Source: Bifidobacterium breve (GTDB taxonomy: Bacteria; Actinomycetota; Thermoleophilia; Miltoncostaeales; Miltoncostaeaceae). From it: a DNA stretch of 12,599 bases. This document shows positions 6,628 through 12,599 of the stretch, piece by piece (the stretch's first letter is position 1; each line of letters begins with the position of its first letter). The notes under the pieces are model-generated. The model made no database searches. It saw nothing but the letters and a program-made list of their open reading frames with translations, and was not told where the DNA came from. Location: positions 1-12,599 of the forward strand of contig CAMCOB010000032.1 in NCBI GenBank assembly GCA_945876305.1, written 5' to 3'. The position numbers were made by a program, and so were the translations under genes.

Positions 6628-7068
6628 TCACTCGTCGCCGGTGGTCTCCTCGACCTCGGCGATGACCTCAACGACCTCGACCGCCTCGGGGTCCACCGGA
6701 GTGGATGCCGTCTGGGTGGTCTGCCAGTTCTGCAGCTCACGCACACGGGCCTTCTTGCCCACCCGGTCGCGCAGGTAGTACAGCTTGGCGCGACGCACGT
6801 CACCCTGCATGGTGCGCTCGATCTTCTCGATCTTGGGGGAGTGCACGGGAAACGTGCGCTCCACGCCAACACCAAAGCTCTGCTTACGCACGGTGAAGGT
6901 CTCGCGCGACGATGCACCCTGACGCTTGATGACCGTGCCCTCGAAGACCTGCACGCGACGGCGCTGGCCCTCAATGACCTGGAAGTGCACGCGCACGGTG
7001 TCCCCCGGGCGGAACTCGGGGACGTCGTCGCGGATTTGCATCCGCTCCAGGCTCTCGATGACGGTCAT
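6628..7068 (-). CDS. rplS: 50S ribosomal protein L19
   Basis: Large-subunit protein at the 30S-50S interface. The 146-residue protein has the L19 core: FRPGDTVRVHFQVIEG at 19-34, RVQVFEGTVI at 38-47, ETFTVRKQSFGVGVERTFPV at 56-75, and RRAKLYYLRDRVGKKARVRE at 92-111. It ends in an acidic, threonine/valine-rich tail at about 118-146, longer than the compact E. coli protein. The ATG is fixed by the MTVIESLE start and by AGGAGG ten bases upstream. Its ATG overlaps the trmD stop as ATGA, so it is likely coupled to trmD, but the strong ribosome site lets it be translated more often. It is the last gene of the block before the hairpin at 6569-6594. Confidence 0.97.
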   Translation of the reverse strand: MTVIESLERMQIRDDVPEFRPGDTVRVHFQVIEGQRRRVQVFEGTVIKRQGASSRETFTVRKQSFGVGVERTFPVHSPKIEKIERTMQGDVRRAKLYYLRDRVGKKARVRELQNWQTTQTASTPVDPEAVEVVEVIAEVEETTGDE

Positions 7069-7793
7069 TGCTGTGAATCCTCCTGAGGTGAAAGCGACGG
7101 CGAGGATAGCAGTACGTCGGGCTGGGGAGCGGGACGTACCTCGGATTGCCGCCATCGCTCGATGGCGGCGTGATCTCCCGACAGCAGAATGGGCGGAACT
7201 CCCCATCCACGGAACTCGGCGGGGCGGGTGAAATGGGGGTGCTCCACACGGCCCTCAAGGCCGGGGGAGAATGATTCGCGGTCGAGGCTCTCGGCGTTGC
7301 CGAGTGCACCCGGCACCCGGCGCGCAAGGGCATCGATGATGGTCATGGCCGCCACTTCCCCACCGGCAAGCACAAATGGACCGAGGCTGATGCAGTCGCC
7401 AGCCAGGTGGGTGTGCACCCGCTCGTCAAATCCCTCATAGCGGCCTGCAAGAAAGGTGATGTCGGGCAGCACCGCGAGCTCGCGCGCCACCGCATCGGTA
7501 AATGGACGCCCCCGGGGGCTCAGCACCACCACGCGGCGTGTGTCGCGCACCGTCTCGGCCGGCACCCCGTAGATGGCCTCCATTGCGGCGGCCATCACGT
7601 CAACCCGCAGCACCATGCCGGGCCCGCCGCCATATGGTGAGTCGTCCACCTGTCCCTGCCCCAGCGGCGTGTGATCGCGCGGGTTGAAGCAGCGGATCTC
7701 CAGCCCACCGGTCTCGGCGGCGTTGGCGAGATGCCGCGGGCGTCGCATCCAGTCGAACCACTCGGGAAAGAGCGTGAGCACGTCAATGCTCAC
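7065..7793 (-). CDS. trmD: tRNA (guanine-N1)-methyltransferase TrmD
   Basis: Methylates G37 next to the anticodon using S-adenosylmethionine, which prevents +1 frameshifting. The 242-residue protein shows IDVLTLFPEWF at 3-13, YGGGPGMVL at 54-62, the trefoil-knot cofactor site with LSPRGRPF at 91-98, LAGRYEGFDERV at 115-126 and LGPFVLAGGE at 137-146, then HPHFTRPAEFRG at 185-196. GTG 7793 is chosen because it forms a GTGA overlap with the rimM stop, has GAGG five bases upstream, and gives the usual MxIDVLTLFP start; the ATG at 7808 would add five residues. The residue before SF in the linker (E173) is Glu where E. coli has the catalytic Asp169, and LGPF replaces the common IGDY. The C-terminal 25 residues are a proline/serine-rich extension. 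Function is still very likely. Confidence 0.95.
   Translation of the reverse strand: MSIDVLTLFPEWFDWMRRPRHLANAAETGGLEIRCFNPRDHTPLGQGQVDDSPYGGGPGMVLRVDVMAAAMEAIYGVPAETVRDTRRVVVLSPRGRPFTDAVARELAVLPDITFLAGRYEGFDERVHTHLAGDCISLGPFVLAGGEVAAMTIIDALARRVPGALGNAESLDRESFSPGLEGRVEHPHFTRPAEFRGWGVPPILLSGDHAAIERWRQSEVRPAPQPDVLLSSPSLSPQEDSQQ
7079..7084 (-). promoter_or_regulatory. Strong Shine-Dalgarno of rplS inside the trmD 3' end
   Basis: AGGAGG on the minus strand, 10 bases before the rplS ATG and within trmD coding sequence. It is the clearest ribosome site in the block and fits the higher expression needed for L19 than for TrmD. Confidence 0.7.
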
Positions 7794-8323
7794 TGGTCCT
7801 CGCCCCATGCCCAGCTGCCCAGCAGATCGGCGCGCAGCAGAATGCGACGGCCATCGTGGTCGATCTCAACCACGGCGTCATACGTGAAGGGCACCAGCAC
7901 GTCGCCCACCGGACCAGTGATGACCATGGCGTCATTCGCGGGCCCCGGCACCACGTCGGCCACGGGGCCGAGCAGGCGATCGCCCTCAAACACCTCAAAC
8001 CCGAGCAGGTCACGCACGTAGAACGTGTCGTCATCCACGATGCCCGGCAGCAGCTCTGCATCAACCAAGAGGGAATTGCCGGTAAGCACCGCAGCCTCCT
8101 CACGGCACGTGACCCCCTCAAAGCCCAGAATGGCCTTCAGAGGGTCGCCACGGCGCGATTCGAGCACAAGGGTCCGATCCACCCCCTCGATGCGCACAAA
8201 CACCGTGTCACCGGGTTCAAGCGTTCCGAGGGTGGGGCCGTCTGCGTGTGCGGTGATATCGCCACGCACGCCGTGCGGACGACCGAGGCGCGCGATGGCA
8301 ACCCGATCGCCGTCGCCGGTCAT
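7790..8323 (-). CDS. rimM: 16S rRNA processing protein RimM
   Basis: Assembly factor for the 30S head that binds S19 and assists late 16S rRNA maturation. The 177-residue protein has the RimM N-terminal beta-barrel (VAIARLGRPHGVRGDITAHA at 8-27) and a C-terminal PRC-barrel (FYVRDLLGFEVF at 101-112, VLVPFTYDAVVEID at 142-155). ATG 8323 lies 4 bases after the khpA stop; no Shine-Dalgarno is evident, so translation probably depends on coupling. The stop codon overlaps the trmD GTG start. Length and domain order are normal. Confidence 0.95.
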   Translation of the reverse strand: MTGDGDRVAIARLGRPHGVRGDITAHADGPTLGTLEPGDTVFVRIEGVDRTLVLESRRGDPLKAILGFEGVTCREEAAVLTGNSLLVDAELLPGIVDDDTFYVRDLLGFEVFEGDRLLGPVADVVPGPANDAMVITGPVGDVLVPFTYDAVVEIDHDGRRILLRADLLGSWAWGEDQ

Positions 8324-8327
8324 CGTG

Positions 8328-8576
8328 CTAATCGACGATGTGAAGGCCCAGACCGCCCTCGCTCCGGGGCCCAGTGGCCGCCCGGAGCAGGGTGCGGAGG
8401 GCGTGCGCGCCACGGCCGCCACGGCCGATCACTTGACCGCGGTCGGGCTCAGCCACAACCAGATCAATGACGGGCTCGCCGCGTTCCTCACCCACCGAGG
8501 CAGATACCTCGTCTGGGTTCTCGACCATCGCCCGAGCAATTCGGGCGACCATCTCTGCGGCGCGGTCCTCGTTCAC
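8328..8576 (-). CDS. khpA: KH-domain RNA-binding protein KhpA (YlqC/YlqD-type)
   Basis: Small single-KH protein of 82 residues, normally encoded between rpsP and rimM in Gram-positive bacteria; in Streptococcus KhpA pairs with KhpB to bind RNA and influence cell division. The KH GxxG loop is GRGG at 51-54 within GQVIGRGGRGAHALRTLLRA. The start is GTG at 8576, 10 bases after the rpsP stop, with only a weak ribosome site. The C-terminus is truncated to the point where the fold ends (LHIVD). Position and motif make the family call firm; the RNA target here is unknown. Confidence 0.92.
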   Translation of the reverse strand: MNEDRAAEMVARIARAMVENPDEVSASVGEERGEPVIDLVVAEPDRGQVIGRGGRGAHALRTLLRAATGPRSEGGLGLHIVD

Positions 8577-8586
8577 GATGCCGGTC

Positions 8587-8829
8587 TCAGCCGCGTGCGC
8601 GGACGATGGAGATGAGCTTCTTCACCGGCCCGGTCGGCTGTGCGCCGTGCCCCAGCCAGTGATCGGCCCGTGCGAGGTCAACCTCGACGATCGATGGATC
8701 GGGCTGCGGGTTGTACCGGCCGATCGTCTCGATGTTGCGGCCGTCACGCGGCGAGCGCGAGTCGGACACCACGATGCGGTAAATAGGATTCTTCTTGCTG
8801 CCCACGCGGGCGAGGCGGATCTTGACCAC
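8587..8829 (-). CDS. rpsP: 30S ribosomal protein S16
   Basis: Small-subunit assembly protein. The 80-residue product is full length for the shorter S16 class: VKIRLARVGSKKNPIYRIVV at 2-21, RDGRNIETIGRYNP at 28-41, and the conserved DHWLGHGAQPTGPVKKL at 56-72. The start is a GTG at 8829 with GGGAG 4 bases upstream (8834-8838). It lies 25 bp downstream of ffh. Unlike many actinobacterial S16 proteins there is no long acidic C-terminal tail. Confidence 0.96.
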   Translation of the reverse strand: MVKIRLARVGSKKNPIYRIVVSDSRSPRDGRNIETIGRYNPQPDPSIVEVDLARADHWLGHGAQPTGPVKKLISIVRARG

Positions 8830-8854
8830 TGTGCTCCCTAGGGGATTCGATCTG

Positions 8855-10180
8855 TCAGGCGCCGAGCATGGACGGCATTCCTCCGCCGCCCTTACCCATG
8901 CGCTTCATGAGTTTCTGCATCTGCTTGAACTGCGCCAGAAGTTGATTGACCTCCTGGACCGTCGTGCCGCTGCCCTCGGCGATACGGCGACGACGACTGC
9001 CGTTGATGATGTCCGGACGCGAGCGCTCGGGCATCGTCATGCTGCTGATAATGGCCTCCACGCGGTCAATACGCCGCTCGTCGACCTCAACGTCCTTCAT
9101 CTTCGCAGCCTGGCTGAATCCGGGAATCATGCCCATGACCTGGCCGAGCGGTCCCATTTTACGGACCTGTTGCAGCTGCTCGAGGAAGTCGTCCAGCGTG
9201 AGGTTACCTCCCCGGAGCCGATCCTCCATACGCTTCGCGTCATCAACGCTCACCGTCTGCTGCGCCTTCTCGATGAGACTGAGCACATCGCCCATCCCCA
9301 GAATGCGCGATGCCATGCGATCTGGGTGGAATGGTTCGAGGGCATCAACCTTCTCGCCGGTGCCCACAAACAGGATCGGCTTACCCGTGACCGAGCGCAC
9401 CGACAGGGCCGCGCCACCGCGCGCATCACCGTCAAGCTTGCTCAGCACCACGCCGTCAAACTGCACTGCATCCTGAAATGCCGTGGCCACTTCGACGGCC
9501 GTCTGACCGGTCATGGCGTCGACCACCAGCACCACGCTGGTGGGTTTGACGGCGTCGCGGATGGCCACCAGCTCGGCCATCATGTCGGCGTCGATGGTGA
9601 GGCGTCCTGCCGTATCGACGATGACCACATCGCGGCCGGAGCGTTTGGCCTGTGCGATTCCGGCGGTGGCGATCTTCACCGGGTCGGTGGCGCCCTTCTC
9701 CAGATGCACCGGCACGCCGATCTGCTCGCCGAGCACCGCCAACTGCTCCATGGCGGCCGGGCGGTGCACATCACACGCAATCATCATCGGCGCGCGGCCC
9801 TCATTCAGCAGATGCCGGGCCAGCTTCGCGGTGCAGGTGGTCTTCCCCGACCCCTGGAGCCCCGCCATAAGGATGACCGTCGGGGGATTGGGCGACATCG
9901 CGAGGCTCACGTTGGCGCCACCCATCAGGCGGGTGAGCTCTTCGCTCACGATCTTCACGACCTGCTGATCGGGTGTGATTGACGACATCACCTCGTCGCC
10001 GGTCGCGCGCTCCTTGATGGCAGTGGTCAGCTGCTTGACCACAGGCAGGCTGACGTCGGCCTCGAGCAGCGACAGGCGAATGGCGCGCATCGCCTTGTCG
10101 ATGTCGGCATCGGTGAGTTTGCCCCGGCCCTTGAGGCCGGAGAAAACGCCCTGCAGCTTGTCGGTGAGTGCATCGAACAT
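8855..10180 (-). CDS. ffh: Signal recognition particle protein Ffh (SRP54)
   Basis: GTPase of the signal recognition particle; binds signal peptides of nascent membrane proteins and 4.5S RNA. The 441-residue protein has the helical N domain (1-95), the G domain with G1 GLQGSGKT at 107-114, DVHRPAAMEQL at 137-147, DTAGR at 189-193 and SKLDGDARGG at 247-256, and the methionine-rich M domain from about 325. The M domain holds the RNA-binding GSRRRRIAEGSG at 394-405 and ends in a Gly/Met tail (GGGGMPSML). ATG 10180 is the family start (MFDALTDKL). No Shine-Dalgarno is visible: the nine bases before ATG are GCCTGAACC, preceded by a 6-bp hairpin. It lies 44 bp after ftsY. Confidence 0.97.
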   Translation of the reverse strand: MFDALTDKLQGVFSGLKGRGKLTDADIDKAMRAIRLSLLEADVSLPVVKQLTTAIKERATGDEVMSSITPDQQVVKIVSEELTRLMGGANVSLAMSPNPPTVILMAGLQGSGKTTCTAKLARHLLNEGRAPMMIACDVHRPAAMEQLAVLGEQIGVPVHLEKGATDPVKIATAGIAQAKRSGRDVVIVDTAGRLTIDADMMAELVAIRDAVKPTSVVLVVDAMTGQTAVEVATAFQDAVQFDGVVLSKLDGDARGGAALSVRSVTGKPILFVGTGEKVDALEPFHPDRMASRILGMGDVLSLIEKAQQTVSVDDAKRMEDRLRGGNLTLDDFLEQLQQVRKMGPLGQVMGMIPGFSQAAKMKDVEVDERRIDRVEAIISSMTMPERSRPDIINGSRRRRIAEGSGTTVQEVNQLLAQFKQMQKLMKRMGKGGGGMPSMLGA

Positions 10181-10189
10181 GGTTCAGGC

Positions 10190-10205
10190 CGGGCCACGAG
10201 GCCCG
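10190..10205 (-). repeat. Short hairpin in the ftsY-ffh gap
   Basis: CGGGCC (10190-10195) and GGCCCG (10200-10205) form a perfect 6-bp stem with a 4-base loop, nine bases upstream of the ffh ATG. No ribosome site lies between hairpin and start. It may tune ffh translation, act as a weak attenuator, or have no role. Confidence 0.4.
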
Positions 10206-10224
10206 AATGCCGGAGGATACCGCG

Positions 10225-11250
10225 CTACTGGCCCGCGTCTGTGTCGGCGGAGAAGATGGCCTCGGCAAATGCGCGGGCGTCGAAGGGCTGCAGATCCTCA
10301 ACAGCCTCGCCAACGCCCACGAGGGTGACTGGAATACCGAGCTCGCGGTGAATGGCAACCACGATGCCGCCGCGCGCGACGCCATCCAATTTGGTGAGCA
10401 CCAGCCCGCTCACGGGCACCGCCTCTCCGAACAGGCGGGCCTGCGACAAACCGTTCTGCCCGGTGGTGGAATCGATGACCAGCAGCACGTGGTGTGGCGC
10501 GCCCTCCATCGCCTTGCCGGTGACGCCGTACACCTTGCGCAGTTCCTCCATGAGGTTGTGCTGGGTCTGCAGGCGGCCGGCGGTATCGATGATGACCACG
10601 TCGGCATTGCGCGCCCGGCCGGCAGCAACGGCATCGAAGGCCACGGCGCCCGGGTCGGCGCCCGGTGACTGGCGCACGATGTCGGCGCCGGCGCGATCGG
10701 CCCACACGGCCAACTGCTCCACGGCGGCGGCGCGGAAGGTGTCGCCCGCGCCGATGATCACCTTCTGCCCCAGCGACGACAGGCGATGGGCCATCTTGCC
10801 GATGGTGGTGGTCTTGCCCGCGCCATTGACGCCCACAACGAGAATGACCGTGGGGTCATTCCCCAGTGCGATGCGCGGTGGCGCAGATGCCAGTCGCCCC
10901 GCGATCTCATCGGTGAGCGCCCGGGCGAGGCCGGATCCCGACGTAATGCGACCCGCAGCAGCCTCGGCACGCAGCGCATCCACCAGATCCATGGTGGCCG
11001 GCATTCCGCAGTCGGCCGTTATCAGGGCCTCTTCCAGATCCTCCCAGGTGTCCTCGGACACCAGCTTGGACCCGTAAATGCCGGCGAGTTGCGGCGAGAT
11101 CGCCTGCCGGGGCTTGGTGAGGTTCTCCTTCAGGCGACGGAGCAGGCCACGGCGGCCGGGTTCGTCGGCGACGGCCGCTGCAGCCGGAGGCTGCAACTCA
11201 AAGAGCTCCGCGAACGCGCCGAGCCCGGCCCCGCCCTCCTCGTCGGTCAT
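10225..11250 (-). CDS. ftsY: Signal recognition particle receptor FtsY
   Basis: Membrane-associated SRP receptor GTPase that docks Ffh-ribosome complexes at the translocon. The 341-residue protein has a short acidic/Ala-Pro N-terminal region (1-32) in place of the long E. coli A domain. A basic stretch GRRGLLRRLKENLTK at 32-46 may contact lipid. The NG domain follows: G1 GVNGAGKT at 140-147, DTFRAAAVEQL at 170-180, DTAGRL at 222-227, TKLDGVARGG at 286-295 and GVGEAVEDLQPF at 312-323. ATG 11250 forms an ATGA overlap with the smc stop and has no strong ribosome site, so it is probably translated by coupling to smc. The motifs are complete. Confidence 0.96.
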   Translation of the reverse strand: MTDEEGGAGLGAFAELFELQPPAAAAVADEPGRRGLLRRLKENLTKPRQAISPQLAGIYGSKLVSEDTWEDLEEALITADCGMPATMDLVDALRAEAAAGRITSGSGLARALTDEIAGRLASAPPRIALGNDPTVILVVGVNGAGKTTTIGKMAHRLSSLGQKVIIGAGDTFRAAAVEQLAVWADRAGADIVRQSPGADPGAVAFDAVAAGRARNADVVIIDTAGRLQTQHNLMEELRKVYGVTGKAMEGAPHHVLLVIDSTTGQNGLSQARLFGEAVPVSGLVLTKLDGVARGGIVVAIHRELGIPVTLVGVGEAVEDLQPFDARAFAEAIFSADTDAGQ

Positions 11251-12599
11251 CCCACAGCCGCGGCGGCGGGAGGCTCATCGGCCTCCACCTCGCGGGGCGG
11301 CTCGGGGGCAGCCTGCAACTGTCGGCGAACCCACGGGCGCGCAGGGCCCTCGGCGTCGCGGTCAAGGCGCCGCGCCACCACCTGCGACACGCCGGAGCGA
11401 CCCATGGTGACCCCAAACAGCAGGTCGGCCACCTCAACGGTGGGCTGCTGATGTGTGATGAGGATGAACTGACGCTCGCCGGCCAAGCGGCGCAGCACTC
11501 CGAGGAACCGGCGCAGGTTGGCGTCGTCGAGCGCTGCCTCAACCTCGTCGAGCAAGTAGAACGGCGTGGGTCGTGCCATGGCGATGGCAAGGCAGAACGC
11601 CAGGGCGATAAGCGACTTCTCGCCACCCGAGAACAAGGCGAGTGAGCGGGCACGCTTGCCTGCCGGGATCACCTCGACCTCCACACCCTCCTCTCCCTCG
11701 TCATCCACAACGCGAAGGCGCCCGGTGCCGCCCGGGAACAGCAGACCGACGACCTCCTGAAAGCGCTCATCCACGGCCTGCATCACCTCGGTGAAGCCAC
11801 CTGCCACCTGCGCGTCGAGATCGGCCATCTGCGCACGCAGGGCATCGACCGTCTGCTCGAGGTCGGCGATCTGCTCCGCCGTCTCGGTCTCGCGCTCGGC
11901 AAGTTCGGCGCGCTCTTCAGCTGCCAGCGGGTTGACCGCGCCCATGCCCTCACGACGCATCGAGAGTGCCTCCACACGCTCAGAGATCACGTCGGCGTGC
12001 TCTTCGTCCTCTGCTGCGGGCGGGGGTGCCGGGGCACCCTCCGGCACGCCGGCTTCTCTTGCCCGCTCGGCGGCCACGGCCACGGCGATCTCAGCGGCAC
12101 GATCGCCCTCCGCGGCGGTATGCGAGGCGCGCTCGGCAGACTCCACAGCCTGATGTGCTGCCTGCAGCGCGGTGCCCATCTCCGTGAGCCTGCCGGCCAA
12201 CTCACGGGCGCTCTCGTCGAGAGCGTCGCCGCAGGGGGCCAGGGCCTCGGCCACGGCGTTCATCGCGTGCGCTGCGGCGAGCACGGTGCGGTAATCGGCC
12301 AGCGCCGGCTCGGGGGCCTCTGCCACTGCCCGGGCGCGCGCGCGTCGGGCCACGATGTCCTCGAGGGTGCCGCGACGCTGCGCCGCATCATGGTCAGCAA
12401 TACGTACCGACTCGCGAGCCGCATCGCGGGCCACTCGTGCGGCCTGCGCGGATGCGGCGGCGACCTCAGGGTCGATGGGTTCGCCATCGGGGGCGGATCC
12501 AAGGCGCACGAGCTCGGCGCGGGCAGCGTCGAGTGCGGCCACGGCCTCTGCCCGGGCGGCGGCGCGGCGGCGATCCTCGGCGCGGGCGGATTCCACCCG
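11247..12599 (-). CDS. smc: Chromosome segregation protein SMC (C-terminal part, 5' partial)
   Basis: SMC dimers with ScpA/ScpB organise and segregate the chromosome. About 450 C-terminal residues are present; the N-terminal ATP-binding half, the hinge and most of the arm lie beyond the right edge, where the frame stays open. Counted from the GTG-encoded residue at 12596: Ala/Arg/Glu-rich coiled coil to about 180, a proline-rich break at 184-199, MGAVNPLA at 218-225, more coiled coil, then FPGGTGRL at 287-294, ABC signature FSGGEKSL at 322-329, Walker B FYLLDEVEAALDDAN at 346-360, and ILITHQQPTVEVADLLFGVT at 378-397. A tail of about 38 residues rich in Pro, Ala and Glu follows the conserved end and is not a family feature. 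The stop overlaps ftsY by 4 bp. Confidence 0.95.
   Translation of the reverse strand, partial: RVESARAEDRRRAAARAEAVAALDAARAELVRLGSAPDGEPIDPEVAAASAQAARVARDAARESVRIADHDAAQRRGTLEDIVARRARARAVAEAPEPALADYRTVLAAAHAMNAVAEALAPCGDALDESARELAGRLTEMGTALQAAHQAVESAERASHTAAEGDRAAEIAVAVAAERAREAGVPEGAPAPPPAAEDEEHADVISERVEALSMRREGMGAVNPLAAEERAELAERETETAEQIADLEQTVDALRAQMADLDAQVAGGFTEVMQAVDERFQEVVGLLFPGGTGRLRVVDDEGEEGVEVEVIPAGKRARSLALFSGGEKSLIALAFCLAIAMARPTPFYLLDEVEAALDDANLRRFLGVLRRLAGERQFILITHQQPTVEVADLLFGVTMGRSGVSQVVARRLDRDAEGPARPWVRRQLQAAPEPPREVEADEPPAAAAVG

Noticed and set aside
1992..6806. A 15-base direct repeat, GACGCACGTCACCCT, at 1992-2006 and 6792-6806.
   Set aside because: The second copy encodes conserved L19 residues (QGDVRR) and the first covers the end of pafBC and the dprA stop. 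With this GC content a chance match of this length is plausible, and no third copy or flanking structure was seen.
8795..9982. A 395-codon plus-strand open frame opposite ffh.
   Set aside because: The product is His/Arg/Ala-rich with no recognisable motif and lies wholly antisense to an unmistakable ffh; it is a codon-bias artefact.
1..12599. A defence, mobile or otherwise undescribed gene system.
   Set aside because: Every substantial frame resolves to a known housekeeping or regulatory family, and no transposase, integrase, toxin-antitoxin pair, CRISPR repeat or attachment-like repeat was found.

Overview
The window is high-GC, gene-dense bacterial DNA with almost no non-coding space and no gene-free stretch longer than about 150 bases. 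The gene order, the GC content and a PafB-PafC regulator fused into one chain point to Actinomycetota. A deep-branching class such as Thermoleophilia or Acidimicrobiia is possible, but I cannot settle this from sequence alone. No rRNA, tRNA, CRISPR array, transposase or phage gene was seen.

Layout, left to right. 1-1992 (+): a transcriptional regulator with two WYL domains, a fused PafBC, whose N-terminus is cut off by the window edge. It runs convergently, 7 bp apart, into dprA. 2000-4629 (-): comM followed by dprA with an ATGA stop/start overlap; both act on transforming or recombining single-stranded DNA. 4704-4730: a perfect GC-rich hairpin that ends the next gene. 4745-5350 (-): a Mn-type superoxide dismutase. 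5499-5891 (+): a YraN-family gene, transcribed against its neighbours and overlapping the tail of rnhB by 31 bp. 5861-6520 (-): rnhB. 6569-6594: a second perfect hairpin. 6628-12599 (-): a long co-directional block, transcribed smc (3' part only), ftsY, ffh, rpsP, khpA (KH protein), rimM, trmD, rplS.

The right half is the conserved chromosome organisation/SRP targeting/ribosome maturation cluster. SMC organises the chromosome. FtsY and Ffh deliver ribosomes to the membrane. S16, L19, RimM, the KH protein and TrmD build the ribosome and modify tRNA. Smc/ftsY, rimM/trmD and trmD/rplS overlap by 4 bp, which suggests translational coupling. The left half carries the rnhB-yraN-comM-dprA neighbourhood that usually follows rplS in actinobacteria. 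Here it has been rearranged: yraN is flipped, a sod gene lies between yraN and comM, and no signal peptidase gene lies between rplS and rnhB.

I found no undescribed multi-gene system; this is essentially housekeeping DNA. The points most worth checking are the 5' end of comM (the conserved N-terminus is encoded in frame but has no ATG/GTG/TTG start), the inverted and overlapping yraN, and the fused PafBC DNA-damage regulator beside comM-dprA.
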